A stretch of DNA of 64,000 nucleotides. Source: Hypholoma sublateritium FD-334 SS-4 (Eukaryota > Basidiomycota > Agaricomycetes > Agaricales > Strophariaceae). The translations under genes were made by a program, and so were the position numbers. The notes beneath the pieces were generated by a model. It was given only the letters and a program-made list of their open reading frames with translations, was not told the origin of the DNA and made no database searches. Numbering within the stretch: position 1 is the first letter of the stretch; the number at the start of each line of letters is the position of its first letter. Positions 33,803 to 45,389 of this stretch are shown piece after piece. Location: contig KN817543.1 of the NCBI GenBank assembly GCA_000827495.1, positions 1 through 64,000 on the forward strand, given 5' to 3'.

Positions 33803-33803
33803 N

Positions 33804-35419
33804 TTCGCGCGCGTCGCCGGCGCCGTTAGCACGCCGTTGATGTGCTTCGCCGGCTCCGTGGTAACAGCGATAGCGTCCGCGTCCGTCGTCGAGGTGTCCG
33901 CGTGAGGCTCGCCCCGCAGGCCGTAGACCGAGCTCGCAGGGGTGGCCAAGCTGCCCGTGCTGACGGCCACCGCAGTGCTCGCGACGATCCCCAGCGCGTG
34001 GCGTATCCCGTGTTTCCCGTCGTCATCGTCCTCTTCGCTCGCGCTCTCCCCGTCCACACGTTCCGGCGACCCCGCGCGGCGAGACCCACTCGAGCAGCAC
34101 CGCGCGCCTCCGAGACGTGGATATGCGCCTGGTACGCCGCGATGTGAGCTTCGAGGCGCCCGCCCTGCTCGCGCACCGCCTCCCGCACATATGGCGTTCA
34201 AAGTGCACAAAAAATAAAGCGCGCACAACTTTAATGTCCGCGATATACTTCTCATGTATTTATCCATATCCGCACTACTTTAGAAAGAATTTTTTCATAT
34301 CAAAAGTTTTGCGCAGAATGTGAACAGCGCGCAACTCCGCGACTCGGCGCGCAATGTATTTTTAGCGCGCAATACAAACAGCGCGCAACTTTGCTTGGGC
34401 GCGCAATTCAGAGGGCCGCGCAACTCTTGAAGGCGCGCAATATGAGATAATGCACACAAATCTTTATTTATTTATCATGTTTAATAATTAAGAACCTGTT
34501 AACNGTCCCAGTGTCTTGAAACAAGGGAGATCATATCTGGATGTCACTGGATGCAACTTGCCAAGCGAGTTGCAGGTTACTCGCATGCATTATTTATAAG
34601 ATTATTTTATACTTCTAAAATATAGTCCTTTTCTTTGCTTCATATAAGTACATGATTGACCGTTCAGAAAGCGCAAGACGTTACCACAGGCACAAAGCAA
34701 CATCAACTTCCGGAAACAGCCGATTCAGAGCTCCGATTGTCCCACGGCACGCGGTGATCCAATAGTTTACGGATTTGTCAAAGATACGTGGGTCCATGCC
34801 ATAGTAGGGAGGGCCGGAGAGGGTCCCGGGCTACTCGCTTCAAAGGATGGCGCAAATGCGGCGTGGACGGTGGTGGTTCAGTGTGTGTTACGGTACATGA
34901 CGCCGAGAGCCAGCTNAAGATCACGTGATGAAGATGACGATTCATCCTACTTCGATCCTACTTAGTAGTGCCTTGGTAGTACCAACTCAGTGGCCTTAAA
35001 TGTTGTATGAATATTGAAGATTAATAGTGGAATGAAATACGAATAAATGATCCTTGCAGTGCCTCTGGATGTGGAGGTCCCAGTCCGCACACTTTGTTGA
35101 AGTCCTGAACAGTATCCGAAGGGGTCTTCCACAGAATTATGAGTCCGTTTATTTAAATTGGAATCAGACAATGAAATTGCATGCTTGAATTNACATTGCN
35201 CGCCTTCAAGAGTTGCGCGGCCCTCTGAATTGCGCGCCCAAGCAAAGTTGCGCGCTGTTTGTATTGCGCGCTAAAAATACATTGCGCGCCGAGTCGCGGA
35301 GTTGCGCGCTATTCACATTCTGCGCAAAACTTTTGATATGAAAAAATTCTTTCTAAAGTAGTGCGGATATGGATAAATACATGAGAAGTATATCGCGGAC
35401 ATTAAAGTTGTGCGCGCTC
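33804..35419. repeat. 1616-bp tandem duplication, copy 2
   Basis: Near-perfect repeat of 32188-33803. It restarts inside the coiled-coil gene (33804-34189) and runs into the complete element. Confidence 0.9.
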
Positions 35420-35446
35420 TATTTTTTGTGCACTTTGAACGCCATA
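34190..35446. mobile_element. Non-autonomous TIR DNA transposon, 1257 bp, complete copy
   Basis: Begins TATGGCGTTCAAAGTGCACA, and the right end is its reverse complement. The inverted repeats run for roughly 250 bases with few mismatches. Each arm carries a cluster of GCGCGCAA motifs (about 34320-34440 and 35195-35310), an array likely to be recognised by a transposase. The element is flanked by CGCACA direct repeats (34184-34189, 35447-35452). It lies inside a coding frame: joining the flanks with one CGCACA kept gives Gln-Glu-Arg-Val-Arg-Glu-Ala-Val-Arg-Glu-Gln without interruption. From memory, 6-bp duplications and TA(C/T)GG-like ends have been described for the IS3EU superfamily; this needs checking. 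There is no internal transposase. Confidence 0.88.
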
Positions 35447-35452
35447 CGCACA
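35447..35452 (+). repeat. Right target-site duplication CGCACA
   Basis: Directly follows CGCCATA, the right end of the 1257-bp element, and matches 34184-34189. Confidence 0.75.
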
Positions 35453-36320
35453 CGCTCCTGCGCCGCGAGCAGTTCGGCGACCGCACTCTGTACGCCGTCC
35501 GCCTTGCCGAGGGCGCTCTCCGTGCGCGAAAGTGACCCGTCGACGCGCGCAAGCCCAGCGTCGAGCCGTGTGATCCCGCCGTCGAGACGCGAGAGGCCAC
35601 CGTCAAGGGCCGCGAGCCCACTATCGAGGCGTCCTGACCGAGCTTCCCATTCCTCCTGCGCGTTGTCCAGGGCGGTTCGCTCGCGCGTCCAGTCGGCCTG
35701 CATCACCGACCACTGCCCCGCGATCGTGCGGGTCCAGGCCGTCAGGGCACTAGGCGGCTGCGCGTCTTTCACCGCACCATCGTCGGCGTCGATCAGCGTG
35801 GCGTCCGAGTCTGCGCTAGTGTCGCTGTCCGTGTTTGACTCGACGCTCGCAGTTTCGTTCTCCTCGACTGTGGACGCCGCAGCCCGCGTCTGCGACCGGT
35901 CGAGCAGGCCCTCGAGGCTGCGAACCTTATCCTCGAGATCGCGGATGGTCCCCTGCGCACTCGCGTGCTGCNTTTCGAGAGTGGTCGTGAGGGCCAGGAC
36001 CGCACCGACCTGCGCTGCGAGACGTTCAACCTGGGCATGGACGTCGGCGGTGGTAACAGAGGATGTTGACGCAGCGGTAGGTGGCATCGAAACCGCGGGC
36101 GATGTCGAAGCCGGATGCGATGGGCCATGAACAGCGGCGCCGGAACTCGAAGTCGACAGTGGACTCCCCGCACTACGTCGCTCGCGCGCACCCATCCCCA
36201 AGCCGATTCCCAGACCAAGAAGCGACGGCTCAGGCGTCCGCGGGCGACCGTCGCCGAGGTTCTCCGCACGGCGGCGTTCCTGCTCGTCCGTTCTCTTCCA
36301 AACACGAACACTAAGTGGGG
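35453..36320 (-). pseudogene. Coiled-coil membrane protein, N-terminal fragment
   Basis: One open minus-strand frame. The start is uncertain: it stays open to 36495, but beyond about 36360 the DNA belongs to a repeat. In order it gives Arg-Val-Trp-Lys-Arg-Thr-Asp-Glu-Gln-Glu-Arg; a Gly-rich and Ser/Pro-rich region; a coiled coil (Val-Glu-Arg-Leu-Ala-Ala-Gln-Val, Leu-Glu-Asp-Lys-Val-Arg-Ser-Leu-Glu); an acidic Ser/Asp stretch; and repeated Leu-Asp-x-Gly-Leu-x-Arg-Leu-Asp-Gly-Gly heptad-like units ending Gln-Glu-Arg-Val-Arg at the transposon. Inside the element the frame stops after eight codons. The rest of the protein is encoded at 34189-33804 (partial) and 32573-31845. The insertion looks recent because the flanking frame is intact. 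Confidence 0.6.
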
Positions 36321-36364
36321 GATAAATGGAGTATCCAGACGCACCTGGGTGCTTTCGCGCATAT

Positions 36365-36800
36365 AATGAAGTCTGCATTAAGTGATAGCGAGTAAAAAGC
36401 AGATGATGGAAACAGCTGCGGGGGCAGACATCTAGGGATCCCTGTGGAAGACCCGTATCATATTCGCCTAGCCGACAGCTCGCGAAAACGGACAATCTTC
36501 CCTGAAAAATAAATGAATGAATGATTCAGTCACTGATCGAGAAGAGTGAATTAAGATTCGGTCTTAAGATTCGGTCTTGCACAGAGGACACGGTGTTTTT
36601 ATTGCTACAGATGCGCGCGCGCCACAACAACACGGAGAGATAATAATGACCCCTTGCACGCACGACGTGAATAGCACGTCCGCCGTGAATACAGGGGCCA
36701 AGATATTCACGTTTCCAGCCTGTGATGGTGTGTGCGGCGGCCCAATGACAATTTTTTGAGCGGTAATAGTCGCGCAGTGGTGGTATGAGAGAGATAGCCA
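36365..36800 (+). repeat. Dispersed repeat R, copy 1
   Basis: Aligns over most of its length with 41643-42020. Shared blocks include ACAGCTGCGGGG.CAGACATCT, GAAGACCCGTAT.ATAT, GATTCGG.CTTGCACAG, ATGCGCGCGC.CCACA and GACCCCTT.CACGCACG. Copy 1 has about 50 extra bases in the middle, including a 13-base tandem duplication (AAGATTCGGTCTT) at about 36552-36578. A short piece of the same family occurs at 45214-45245. Confidence 0.75.
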
Positions 36801-37538
36801 CGTTGTCGGGACCGTGGACAGACATGTGGATGGGATATGCCCGATCAGGCGTCAGTGATCCCGGACGTGGACCTAGTGGATTTGTATTTTCATTATACCT
36901 ACTGTATTTTATCTGATATATATTAAATTTTACGGTCTCTCCTATCACTCGGAATTCATAATAGACTTACGGCCTATACGAAAGGTAGCGACATATTTTC
37001 AGGAGACAAGAATAATAGTGTCGTCAGACTACAATGGTCTCAATGCCTTATGTAGCTACATACCAGCATGTCTACGCACGCATCACTCACTCGTGTACTT
37101 CTCCACCTACCATACACTGACCTTCACGCAGCATACGCACCTCTCACTCACCTACACGCATCACTCACGCATTCTCACTGACTTTCGCGCACCCATTGAC
37201 GGCACCCTGCCTTTTACATGTGCGCTCCCCCCGGTCGTGTGATGATGTAGTGGTGGTTGTCCCATAGTTAGATACTGGGCTGTATTCGACAATATTAACA
37301 AACTCACTTCGGTGTGCTTCCGTGCTGACGGGCGTCCGTATTGCCGCAGTCACGGTGTTGAACTATCAAGCGCAAAAAGTATCAGAACATGTGGCGCCTG
37401 ATCACACCCACGACTCACGCTAGCGCCCCATGTGGACGGGTCTGAATTCTCCAACGCCTAGCTGTTTAAAACTACACTAAAAAAACTACCTGTGGATACC
37501 AAGTCAAACGACACGTCAAGCGTAAGCAGACAAATCAC
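36801..37538. other. No gene supported
   Basis: Contains CACTCAC/CACGCA-rich simple sequence (about 37060-37180) that gives His/Thr-rich chance ORFs. Otherwise nothing recognisable. Confidence 0.4.
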
Positions 37539-37931
37539 TCACAAATCATCCCGCAGGATCGCGGGGAACGCCTCTTCCAACGTTTTCCCCTTCCACTTCG
37601 AACGCCTCTCGAGCCGCCATGGCAGAAAGCTGCCCACACCGTCGAGGTCGACGTGCAGGCCGCCGAGGTAACGGCCATCTCCGCCTGGGACGGCGTTGAA
37701 CAGCCTCGCCGTCCAGTTGGGATGGGTCGCGAGGGACGGATGACTTTGGCACGGTCGAATGCAAAGAAACAAATAAATTACAGAAAGAACTCACGCTACG
37801 ACGACGTCGACGACGGCACAATTGATTTTGCCCGCCTCTTGGGCCACGCCGGAGACCATGAGCCGTTTGAGCTCCGGGGAGGAGATTTGAATTTTGCGCG
37901 AATATTGCTTGAGAATCGAGTACCTCGACAT
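37539..37931 (-). CDS. Small two-exon gene, 113 aa, function unknown
   Basis: ATG at 37931-37929. Exon 1 is 37931-37795. An intron 37794-37744 (GTGAGT to CAAAG) joins it in frame to exon 2, 37743-37539, ending in TGA. The protein is globular-looking: it starts Met-Ser-Arg-Tyr-Ser-Ile-Leu-Lys, has Ser-Pro-Glu-Leu-Lys-Arg-Leu-Met, then Pro-Asn-Trp-Thr-Ala-Arg-Leu-Phe-Asn-Ala-Val-Pro-Gly-Gly-Asp-Gly, and ends with a charged tail (Lys-Trp-Lys-Gly-Lys-Thr-Leu-Glu-Glu-Ala). Both strand and frame are far better than the alternatives. I do not recognise the family. The stop overlaps a GTGAGT, so a further 3' exon cannot be excluded. Confidence 0.6.
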
Positions 37932-38229
37932 TCCTACAAACGCAGACGACGTTAGTTGCGCGCTACGAAGAAATGCAAGGGATACTCAGCTGATGAGACG
38001 CGTCTTGTACGCGTGAAGGAAAGCGTTTGGCGCAGGCGGGCACCCTTTTAGAACAGCCGCCGGCGTTTGCCGTGACGGCCGGCTCGCGCCAACAGCGACG
38101 CGCTTAAAATAGGCGTTGGTATCAGGCGCCCTAAATAAGCGCCCGCAGGTCGGTCCCCGACTGCAAGTGGTACTGGCGGACTATGCGATGTGGGCACGAT
38201 CGAGGGGCGGGTTCACAAGTGCTGAGCGG

Positions 38230-39160
38230 AGGAGGTATGCAACAGCAACGCAATATTGTGTCTGAGGGGCGGGGTGGGTCGACGGGGTGGGTCGACAGAG
38301 TCCGAGGGGAGCGCGGTCAGCGGCGAGCGCGTGCGACAATGGGAGTGGGAGGGGCGTGAGGTAGACGGCGGAGCGGTGGGGAAGGCGGCGGCGGCGGGCG
38401 GGTGAGAGGCGTGCGCGACGGCGTGCGCGAGAGGCGGGCCGTGGATGGAGGCGAGCGCGGGCGGGGCGGAGCGGGACGGCGGCGAGGGGAGCATGGGCAA
38501 CGGCGGTGGGGCCGACGACGGTGTTGAGGGCGGCGGCAGGCGGGGAAGACGTATGCGGGACGGCGTTTGGTAGCGGCGGGCCGCGGACTGCGGTGCGCGC
38601 GGAGCGAGGGGTGCGCGGGCGGCGGCGAGCGCGTGCGGCGATGAAGGGAGGCCGCGGGCGACGCCGGGAAGGTGGAACGGCGGCGGCGGGCGAGGCTGTG
38701 CGGGACGGCGGCGAGGGGGGACAGTGCGACGGCGGCGAGGCGTTCTGGGTGTTGGGGAGGACGGCGGTGAGGGGAACGGCGGCGGTGGGCGGGACGGGAC
38801 GGCGGCGGCGGGATGGGATGGCGGCGGCGAGGGGGACGGGTGGGACAGCGGCGAGAAGGACGGCGGCGGGCGCGGCGGCAGCGAGGTGGGCAGCGGCGGC
38901 GAGGGGGACGGGACGGCGGCGGTGAGGGCGACGGGTGCGACGGCGGTGGCGAGGTGGGCAGCGGCGTCGAGAGCGAGTGCGCCGGGCGCGGCGGCGAGGG
39001 GGCGCGACGGCGGCGAAGGGTCGTGGGCGTCGAGGGGGACGGCGACGGCGAGGGAAATGGTGGAAAGCAGGATGTGGGGGGTGGTGGGCATCGTGAAGAA
39101 CGTCGGCGGCGAGGCGGGACGGCGGTGCAGAGAGCAGCAGCGCCGCATATATGCACATAT
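38230..39160 (+). repeat. G-rich low-complexity block (GGCGGCGAG-type)
   Basis: About 0.9 kb built from loosely repeated CGGCGGCGAGGGG / GACGGCGGCG words, strongly G over C on the plus strand. All three minus frames stay open for about 290-340 codons encoding Pro/Arg/Ala/Ser, and plus frames encode Gly/Arg/Ala, as expected for DNA with almost no A or T. I treat the ORFs as by-products. Runs of G in close series could form G-quadruplexes. Confidence 0.75.
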
Positions 39161-41642
39161 ATACTGCGCGCCATTGCTGTGCGCACGTCCCCGATGACGT
39201 CGAGCAGGGGCCGACAACCTCTGGAGGTCGGCCAAGGGACCTCTGGAGGTCTACCCCGCCTACTGAAAAATAAACATATGATATAAAAAGACTTACCGTT
39301 TATGAGGAGCGACGACCTCGAGGGACCTCCAGCCGCGGGTGGCTTTTCTTTGTAAAATCCATAACTCCCGTGGATGTTTAGATAAAAAAAAATTTGGATT
39401 TTTATGTTTTCGAGGTCGAGGAACCCGAATCTGCCATCAAAACATAAAATATTTTCTCACGCCTTCGGGGGCGGATTGGGCCTGTAAATGCGTGCGAAGA
39501 TATTCACGCGTCCGGGGAGCACCGAATCCGGAGGATAGCACGCGCGGTAGCACACGGATGAGCTCTGGAGTACAAACATATCAGCGAGGTGTGCACGGGA
39601 ATCGGCACACTCCGCAGATGCTGGGCCGAAGTCCATCCGTGCGCGAGCGCGGAGCGTTATGTAGGAATCATAACACAAGGGCGATAATTAGGAAGGTTTA
39701 CAGCTCGGCACAGGCGCGGGCAGGGTGATGAGTGCGAATGTGGCGATTAGTCGAGGGGGCGGCACATTTCTGGGAAGAGTCAGAAAAACAAAGGGAAAAT
39801 ATGACGAGTTACTAACTTTTGTAACGCATACCAGCCCATTCCGATCTCCCGCGCGCCCCACGTACACCCCAAGACGTTTCCGCTCGAGTGCCGGTCGTGT
39901 CCATCCCCATGCCTTCTCGATGCTCATATACATCGCGTTCAGATAATCGTGAGTATTGACGCAATGAGCGACAGAATGTGCGCACCCATGTCTGTGTCTA
40001 CGCCCCAGGCGCGAGCAGGAAGCAGACCGGAAGAGAAAAACAGGTACGATTAGCACATTACTGCGCAGCAGAGAAATGTGATTGACTGACCAAGCGACGC
40101 ATTCGCAATGTTAATCTTCCGCGATCCAGTTCGGGGCGCCATTATTCACGCCGTATGACGTGTACTCCACGGGCGCGGCGAGGGTGTGCATGGTGCTCGC
40201 GGTTGCGAGCCGATGAGTATGCTGACACCACGAATTCGCATGGACCGGCACGCGGACGGGAAGCTGGTTAGTTAGGGCCTTGTAGCGAAGGGACACATTC
40301 AGCAGAGAACGCACGGGAGGGAGGGGTACAGGGACACCGACTCATGATCGGGAGACGCACCACGGCGGAATGGGGACAGGGCACTCTGCAGGCATGGAGG
40401 CCAGTACGATCGATCGGCGTAGAGAGAGCCGCGACCGGTGGGCAAGCCGGGCGGGGAGCGGGGGACAGCAGATAGAATGCGAGTGCCAGATCTGTAAGGG
40501 AAACGGATGATAAGTCTCTGTTCAAATAACGAGAAGCGCACCTTGGCACCCTGATATCTGCCTTTCTGCCTTTCACGCGTGGATTGAGAGTGGACGATAT
40601 CAGACGACATAACACAGAACATGGACAGAAATTTCGTTGGAAGAGTGAGGGGGGAGGGGAGCAGGGTTATAGGGCGAATGTGAGGTGGGCCAGCGCGAGT
40701 GGGTGTGGTTGGAAAAGGACGGCATCCAGCCAAGATGACACCACACGTTCATAACACCTTATATCCATGACGCGCGCGGGCACGAAGCCGCGAATCCGAC
40801 GCCCTCGCGGATAAGAATATACCATAGCGCGTATGGTGTCGACGGGCTGCAGCCCACATCCTGTGGTGGGGGAAATGTGTTCGACGCTGAGCTCATGTGG
40901 CGCCACATCTTGATGCGAGGACCCCAGCCCACGGTCGCGTGACCGCGCCGACGCGCCGAAACGCACCCCACACACGCACACCGAGCGCACGCGCACTGTA
41001 CGTTCGTCCGGCGCCTAGTCCCTGCACAGCACACGCGCCACGAGTCACATTAATCAAAGAGAATTCCTAGATCACCGCATGCCAGCGTCGACGCGCACGT
41101 GCCGCTGCGGTCGTCACATACAACGAACGGCACGAGACACACCTCGATCCCGGCGATTCTGTGCTGCATCGCAGCGCTGGGATTCATTGTAGGCGTGGAG
41201 AAAGCGCCGAGGTCGCGGTACCAGCAGCGCGCCGTGTACAGTGCACAAGCCATCGCCAGCAACGTGTTAGCCCACAATGTAATATCCCCTGCGTAGAACG
41301 CAGGGCACGTCAATGTGTCATCGCGTAGGGGATAAGACGCTGTAACGCTCCGCGCCGGCGCTGACATGAGTTGCACTCAGTTACGCGGGGAATTAATGGA
41401 ATACGGCGTCACAGCAAATCAAGTCCGTTGGGAATTCGATGATATGCAGAAAAGGGCGCACCAGGTGATGTTTCCTGAAGAGCGTGGGCTTTGTGATTGT
41501 CCGACAGACGAAGAAGGGACAGGGGATATCGCGGGAGCGGCTACATGGCGGGAGTAGAGCTGAAGCGCGCACCGAAAATGTAGAAGTTTTTTGCCCAGCG
41601 TCCGAGGGAGCCGTTTTCCCAGGCTGACGATGATGAAGCTTT
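39161..41642. other. No gene supported; dispersed repeats
   Basis: Includes two near-copies of GGGACCTC(T)GGAGGTC-like words near 39220-39255 and the motif shared with 5401-5431 at 40924-40954. ORFs are short and discordant. Confidence 0.45.
40924..40954 (+). repeat. Dispersed motif shared with 5401-5431
   Basis: CCAGCCCACGGTCGCGTGAC followed by C/T GCGCCG A/G CGC occurs at both places, 35 kb apart in the same orientation. Flanking sequence is loosely similar, consistent with an old dispersed repeat. Confidence 0.6.
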
Positions 41643-42020
41643 TGTAGGATGAAATCTGCATTGAGCGTTAGCGAGTGCAAAGTGGATAAGGGAGACAGCT
41701 GCGGGGACAGACATCTCGCGACCATTACGGAAGACCCGTATGATATGCGCCTGGAATATGCACCGACAGCGAAAATGGACATTCACTGAGATTCGGCCTT
41801 GCACAGCAGACGCAACGTTTTTCCTGATATGGATGCGCGCGCACCACATTAACTGGAGCTCATCATTATGACCCCTTTCACGCACGGTGTGGATAGCACG
41901 TCTGCCGCGAATCCGGGGGCCAAGGTATTTACGTAGCTTTCCTGTAATGTTGTGCGTGGCGCCCCAATGAGGAGATTTTGAGAGGCGATGGGGCTGCGAT
42001 AGTCACGCAGCAGCCTGGAC
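41643..42020 (+). repeat. Dispersed repeat R, copy 2
   Basis: Direct-orientation partner of 36365-36800, diverged by many substitutions and lacking the central extra bases of copy 1. No coding frame is conserved between the copies. Confidence 0.75.
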
Positions 42021-45000
42021 TAGCAGACTATGCGCAGACGTGTGGACGGGATATAAGTAGCAGATTCATAGACGCACCAGAAAGAGAGGGACCCGGTTAG
42101 GACATGGGGCAACGGCGACGCACACTGGAGCCTGCGATAATGTCGACGCACGATAAGTGGTGCCGGATGGACGGGAAAGAAATATTGTGGACTCACGATG
42201 TGAAGGTGCGCTGCAGATGGATCATTATTCGCGGGAGCTGTGAACGCTGAGCGTCGAATGTTAAACGCTCAGATGTTGGGGATTGGCAACATTGTTGAAG
42301 GAACGACGTCGGAGCGTAATAAGGGGGAGTTACATGATACGATTACAATAGGGAGTTGACTGGTAAGTATAACTGATGTGCTTTACACAATTTGATGAAA
42401 AGTATGACAGTGAATAATGCGGAGGTAGGATTAGGAAGCAGTTGACGATATCCATTCAGTAGGTACTCTGGCGGCTGAGCGGGGGCCGTGTTGTCAAATT
42501 AACCGTCCTGGGAAATATTCCCAGCTCTGACAGACCGCACATGGCTGCGTGCGAAGCGAACTTCACCGTCTCCAAGGTGGAGATGATTGTGTACGCCTGC
42601 CCCGGAACCAGGTTCTCCCAGTCTGTGTTGTGCACTGACCTCGACGCGCACACAGCAGGTCCACGATGGTGGGTCGCTTTCTTGCATCCGGATTGCAGTC
42701 GAATGGCGGCGGTTCATGAAATCCTGGGGCCGCGACTGACAGACGTGCATGGCTCGACGAGTACTGCACCACGCGAGAGCTCAAAAATACTCTGCTCCTC
42801 CCTTTCTACGCGGAATGCGCCAATCGGCGACTGGCGGTGGATTCCAAGGGGCGCCGACGGCCCGGTATTCTGAGTCGACCTGCGTTGCATATCAATAGCT
42901 GACAATTTTCTTGAAAGCACGTTCCACGTACCAGGGTTCCATGCACCGGATACTACTGTAGGTGGCAAAAATGAGATGTCATATACCTTGCTCAGACCAT
43001 TGGGGCATCGCCGGTCTACATGTCGACTGACTTCAACAAACACTCTAGAATCTGTACGAAAACACCATCAGTATACGCCAGATGAAGAAAACCAGTGGTA
43101 ATAATTACATTACGTTCCAGGTGGGTTCAATCAAGTAGCATGCTTGGGCTGGGTCTCTGAGGAGGTCTTTTAGACGGTGTGAGCTGATTTTTGAGAAGCG
43201 ATTTTTGGGAATGGATTTCAAACGATAATTTGTCGCTGTATTTATATGAGAAGGACTCTGGGCCACGTCTGGCGAATACGGCAAGCGAATTTGTGGCTGA
43301 AGCATGGCCAACGGCCATAATGGCTGAGAAGCATTACATCGCTTGCCATGTCCAAAGAATTTCAATGGGCCGTAAAATTTAGGACACGGCCGAGGTGGCC
43401 TTTCTTCGCTCGAAATGGCCATAATAAAAATTTCATTTGATTTAATAATTTAAATCTGAATTCCTTCAAACTTCCTTGCGATGTGGCTTGGGCTTGGTCT
43501 ACGCGTACCGGTGTCCAAAAGATCTGGATCTGTGCTTAAAACGTGCAGCACCAATACATGTCTGCCTAAATACTACCGTACAAATGCGCAGTCTAAACGC
43601 TCAAGCGCTCAGGACAGCGCTCGTTGATCCTAATTATAGATTTAGGTATCGCATACCTGGAACTTGAGAACACGATTCGCCGTCGAAAGCCATTGTGTTA
43701 TGCAACTCAAGTTCGGCATCACCAAGCTTGTGTACCAGTAAAATTCGCCTATCTTGTTGAGCTTCCGGCCAAGCAGTCTTCCCTGCGTGTTGCAGTGCGA
43801 TCAACTGCGGTGAGAAATCATCATCAAATGCGTGGCGTACACCTTCTGTGAACGTGCGACGGAAGTCGAATATGCATATATCCATGCCCTTCATCCCCCA
43901 CAAGCGCGGACCATCAAAAATTGGTGCGCATACACAATCTCAAGGCCAGCAGACGGACATCATCCTTGTTAATCTGCTGCGGATATGGCTGCATGAGCAT
44001 ATATCCGCGCGCGTGGCCCGTCGATATGGTCTCGCATACGTGCGGGAGTAAGATGTAACGCACAGATCCGCAGCAGCGAGACCAGATTGTGGTGTACGGC
44101 CTCGACCTGGTGCTCTCAGTCTGTACAAGAAAAATGAGGCATTGAATAGGGGCGGACCAGGAGGAAACATTAGAAAGGTAGAAAATACAGAGAAATAGAG
44201 ATGAGTCATATGTGAGAGAGCCCGACAACGGAGGATGTCTCATACAACGTGAAGTCAGGCGGAGCGCGTCAGAGATGGTGTACGCCTACTCACTTATCCT
44301 GGGGCGCCCGACAAGAAACCAATGCATCGGGCGCACGCCCAAGGTGAGATATAAGTCGAGCCCACGCCTCTGTGTGCTTTACCACATCGCGAATAAGCCA
44401 TGTCGGCACATGAGTCCCATAGCGCAGCAGTCCATGCGCCACACGGTGCGCTCGTTGGACCATATGCATCGACCCGACGGGCGAGCAGATAGCGATGGAT
44501 GCAATTCCGTGATAATTCTAAGCTGTCCGGAGCAGCTGCGATAGGAATATTAACGCTTGGTACAGAGCTGGCCCATGGTTGAGCAACGGGTGCGAATAGT
44601 CCATGCGCGCCGGAAGAAATCAGGCTATAATAGACAAGCGAGAGGAAACGAAAATCAGGGAAATGCACACGTATGTAGTGCTGCAGACGCACTCCGGGCG
44701 TTGGGTAGGACTTTGAGCGTGTGCGTCCGGAGCGTTCTGGAGATACGAGACGGGTGTGATGCAGTGCGCAGGCACCTCCGATGGAGAGCGATGAGAAGAG
44801 TCGCTGGCAGGGAATGATACGGATGAGCAAGATTCACCTACCCATGCGAATACGCGGACTGGAGGAGCTACGACAGGGGCTATAGAATTGGGTGGGCGCA
44901 GGGATTGGTAGAATTAAGTAATGAGACACACCTGGCGGCGGAGGGCACCGTGCAACGTTGGGAGGGCCGGGACCTGGAAGGAGACGCAATTAGTGGCCTT

Positions 45001-45389
45001 TCATCGAGAAAACAGCGCGCACCTTGTTATTGCAGCAAAGTCCTGAGGGTGCGAATCCGATGAAGTAGCGCAGATCATGGTGGGCGGCGTACTGTGTGAG
45101 CAGAACGACGCGTTCACGGATAAAATCAAGTACATAGAACGGGGGAAAAGAACCCAAAAGCACAGATGTGTATGCACACCACACCAACACGACACCACTC
45201 AGGTTACTACATATCCCCTTGCACGCACGGCATGAGTAGCGCGTCCGTTGGTCCGGTATAACATCATTTTCCATTAAATAATTGAAGTAGTAGTCCAGTT
45301 GATGTACAGTCTATATAGCTGCATGCTTTGTTGTGTGCTTTCTATGAAAACCATAGATTTTAATGTGTACACTTGGTAAATTTCACAGG
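42021..45389. other. No gene supported
   Basis: Many short ORFs without domains. A fragment of repeat R lies at 45214-45245. Plus-strand GT-AG-like pairs exist but do not connect open frames. Confidence 0.4.

Larger units (their letters stand above)
32188..33803. repeat. 1616-bp tandem duplication, copy 1
   Basis: This segment holds part of the coiled-coil gene plus the TIR element without its last 28 bases. It is repeated at 33804-35419 with an offset of exactly 1616 bases. Differences are almost only N bases, mostly in copy 1. The junction carries an N at 33803. Confidence 0.9.

Noticed and set aside
32574..35446. The long inverted arrangement taken as a CRISPR-like array because of regularly spaced GCGCGCAA words
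   Set aside because: The words are subterminal repeats in TIR arms, with irregular AT-rich spacers, in a eukaryotic genome with no cas-like genes.
38181..39235. Minus-strand ORFs of 289-340 codons rich in Pro, Arg and Ala
   Set aside because: All three frames and the opposite strand are open over the same DNA because it has almost no A or T. The products are pure low complexity with no domain.
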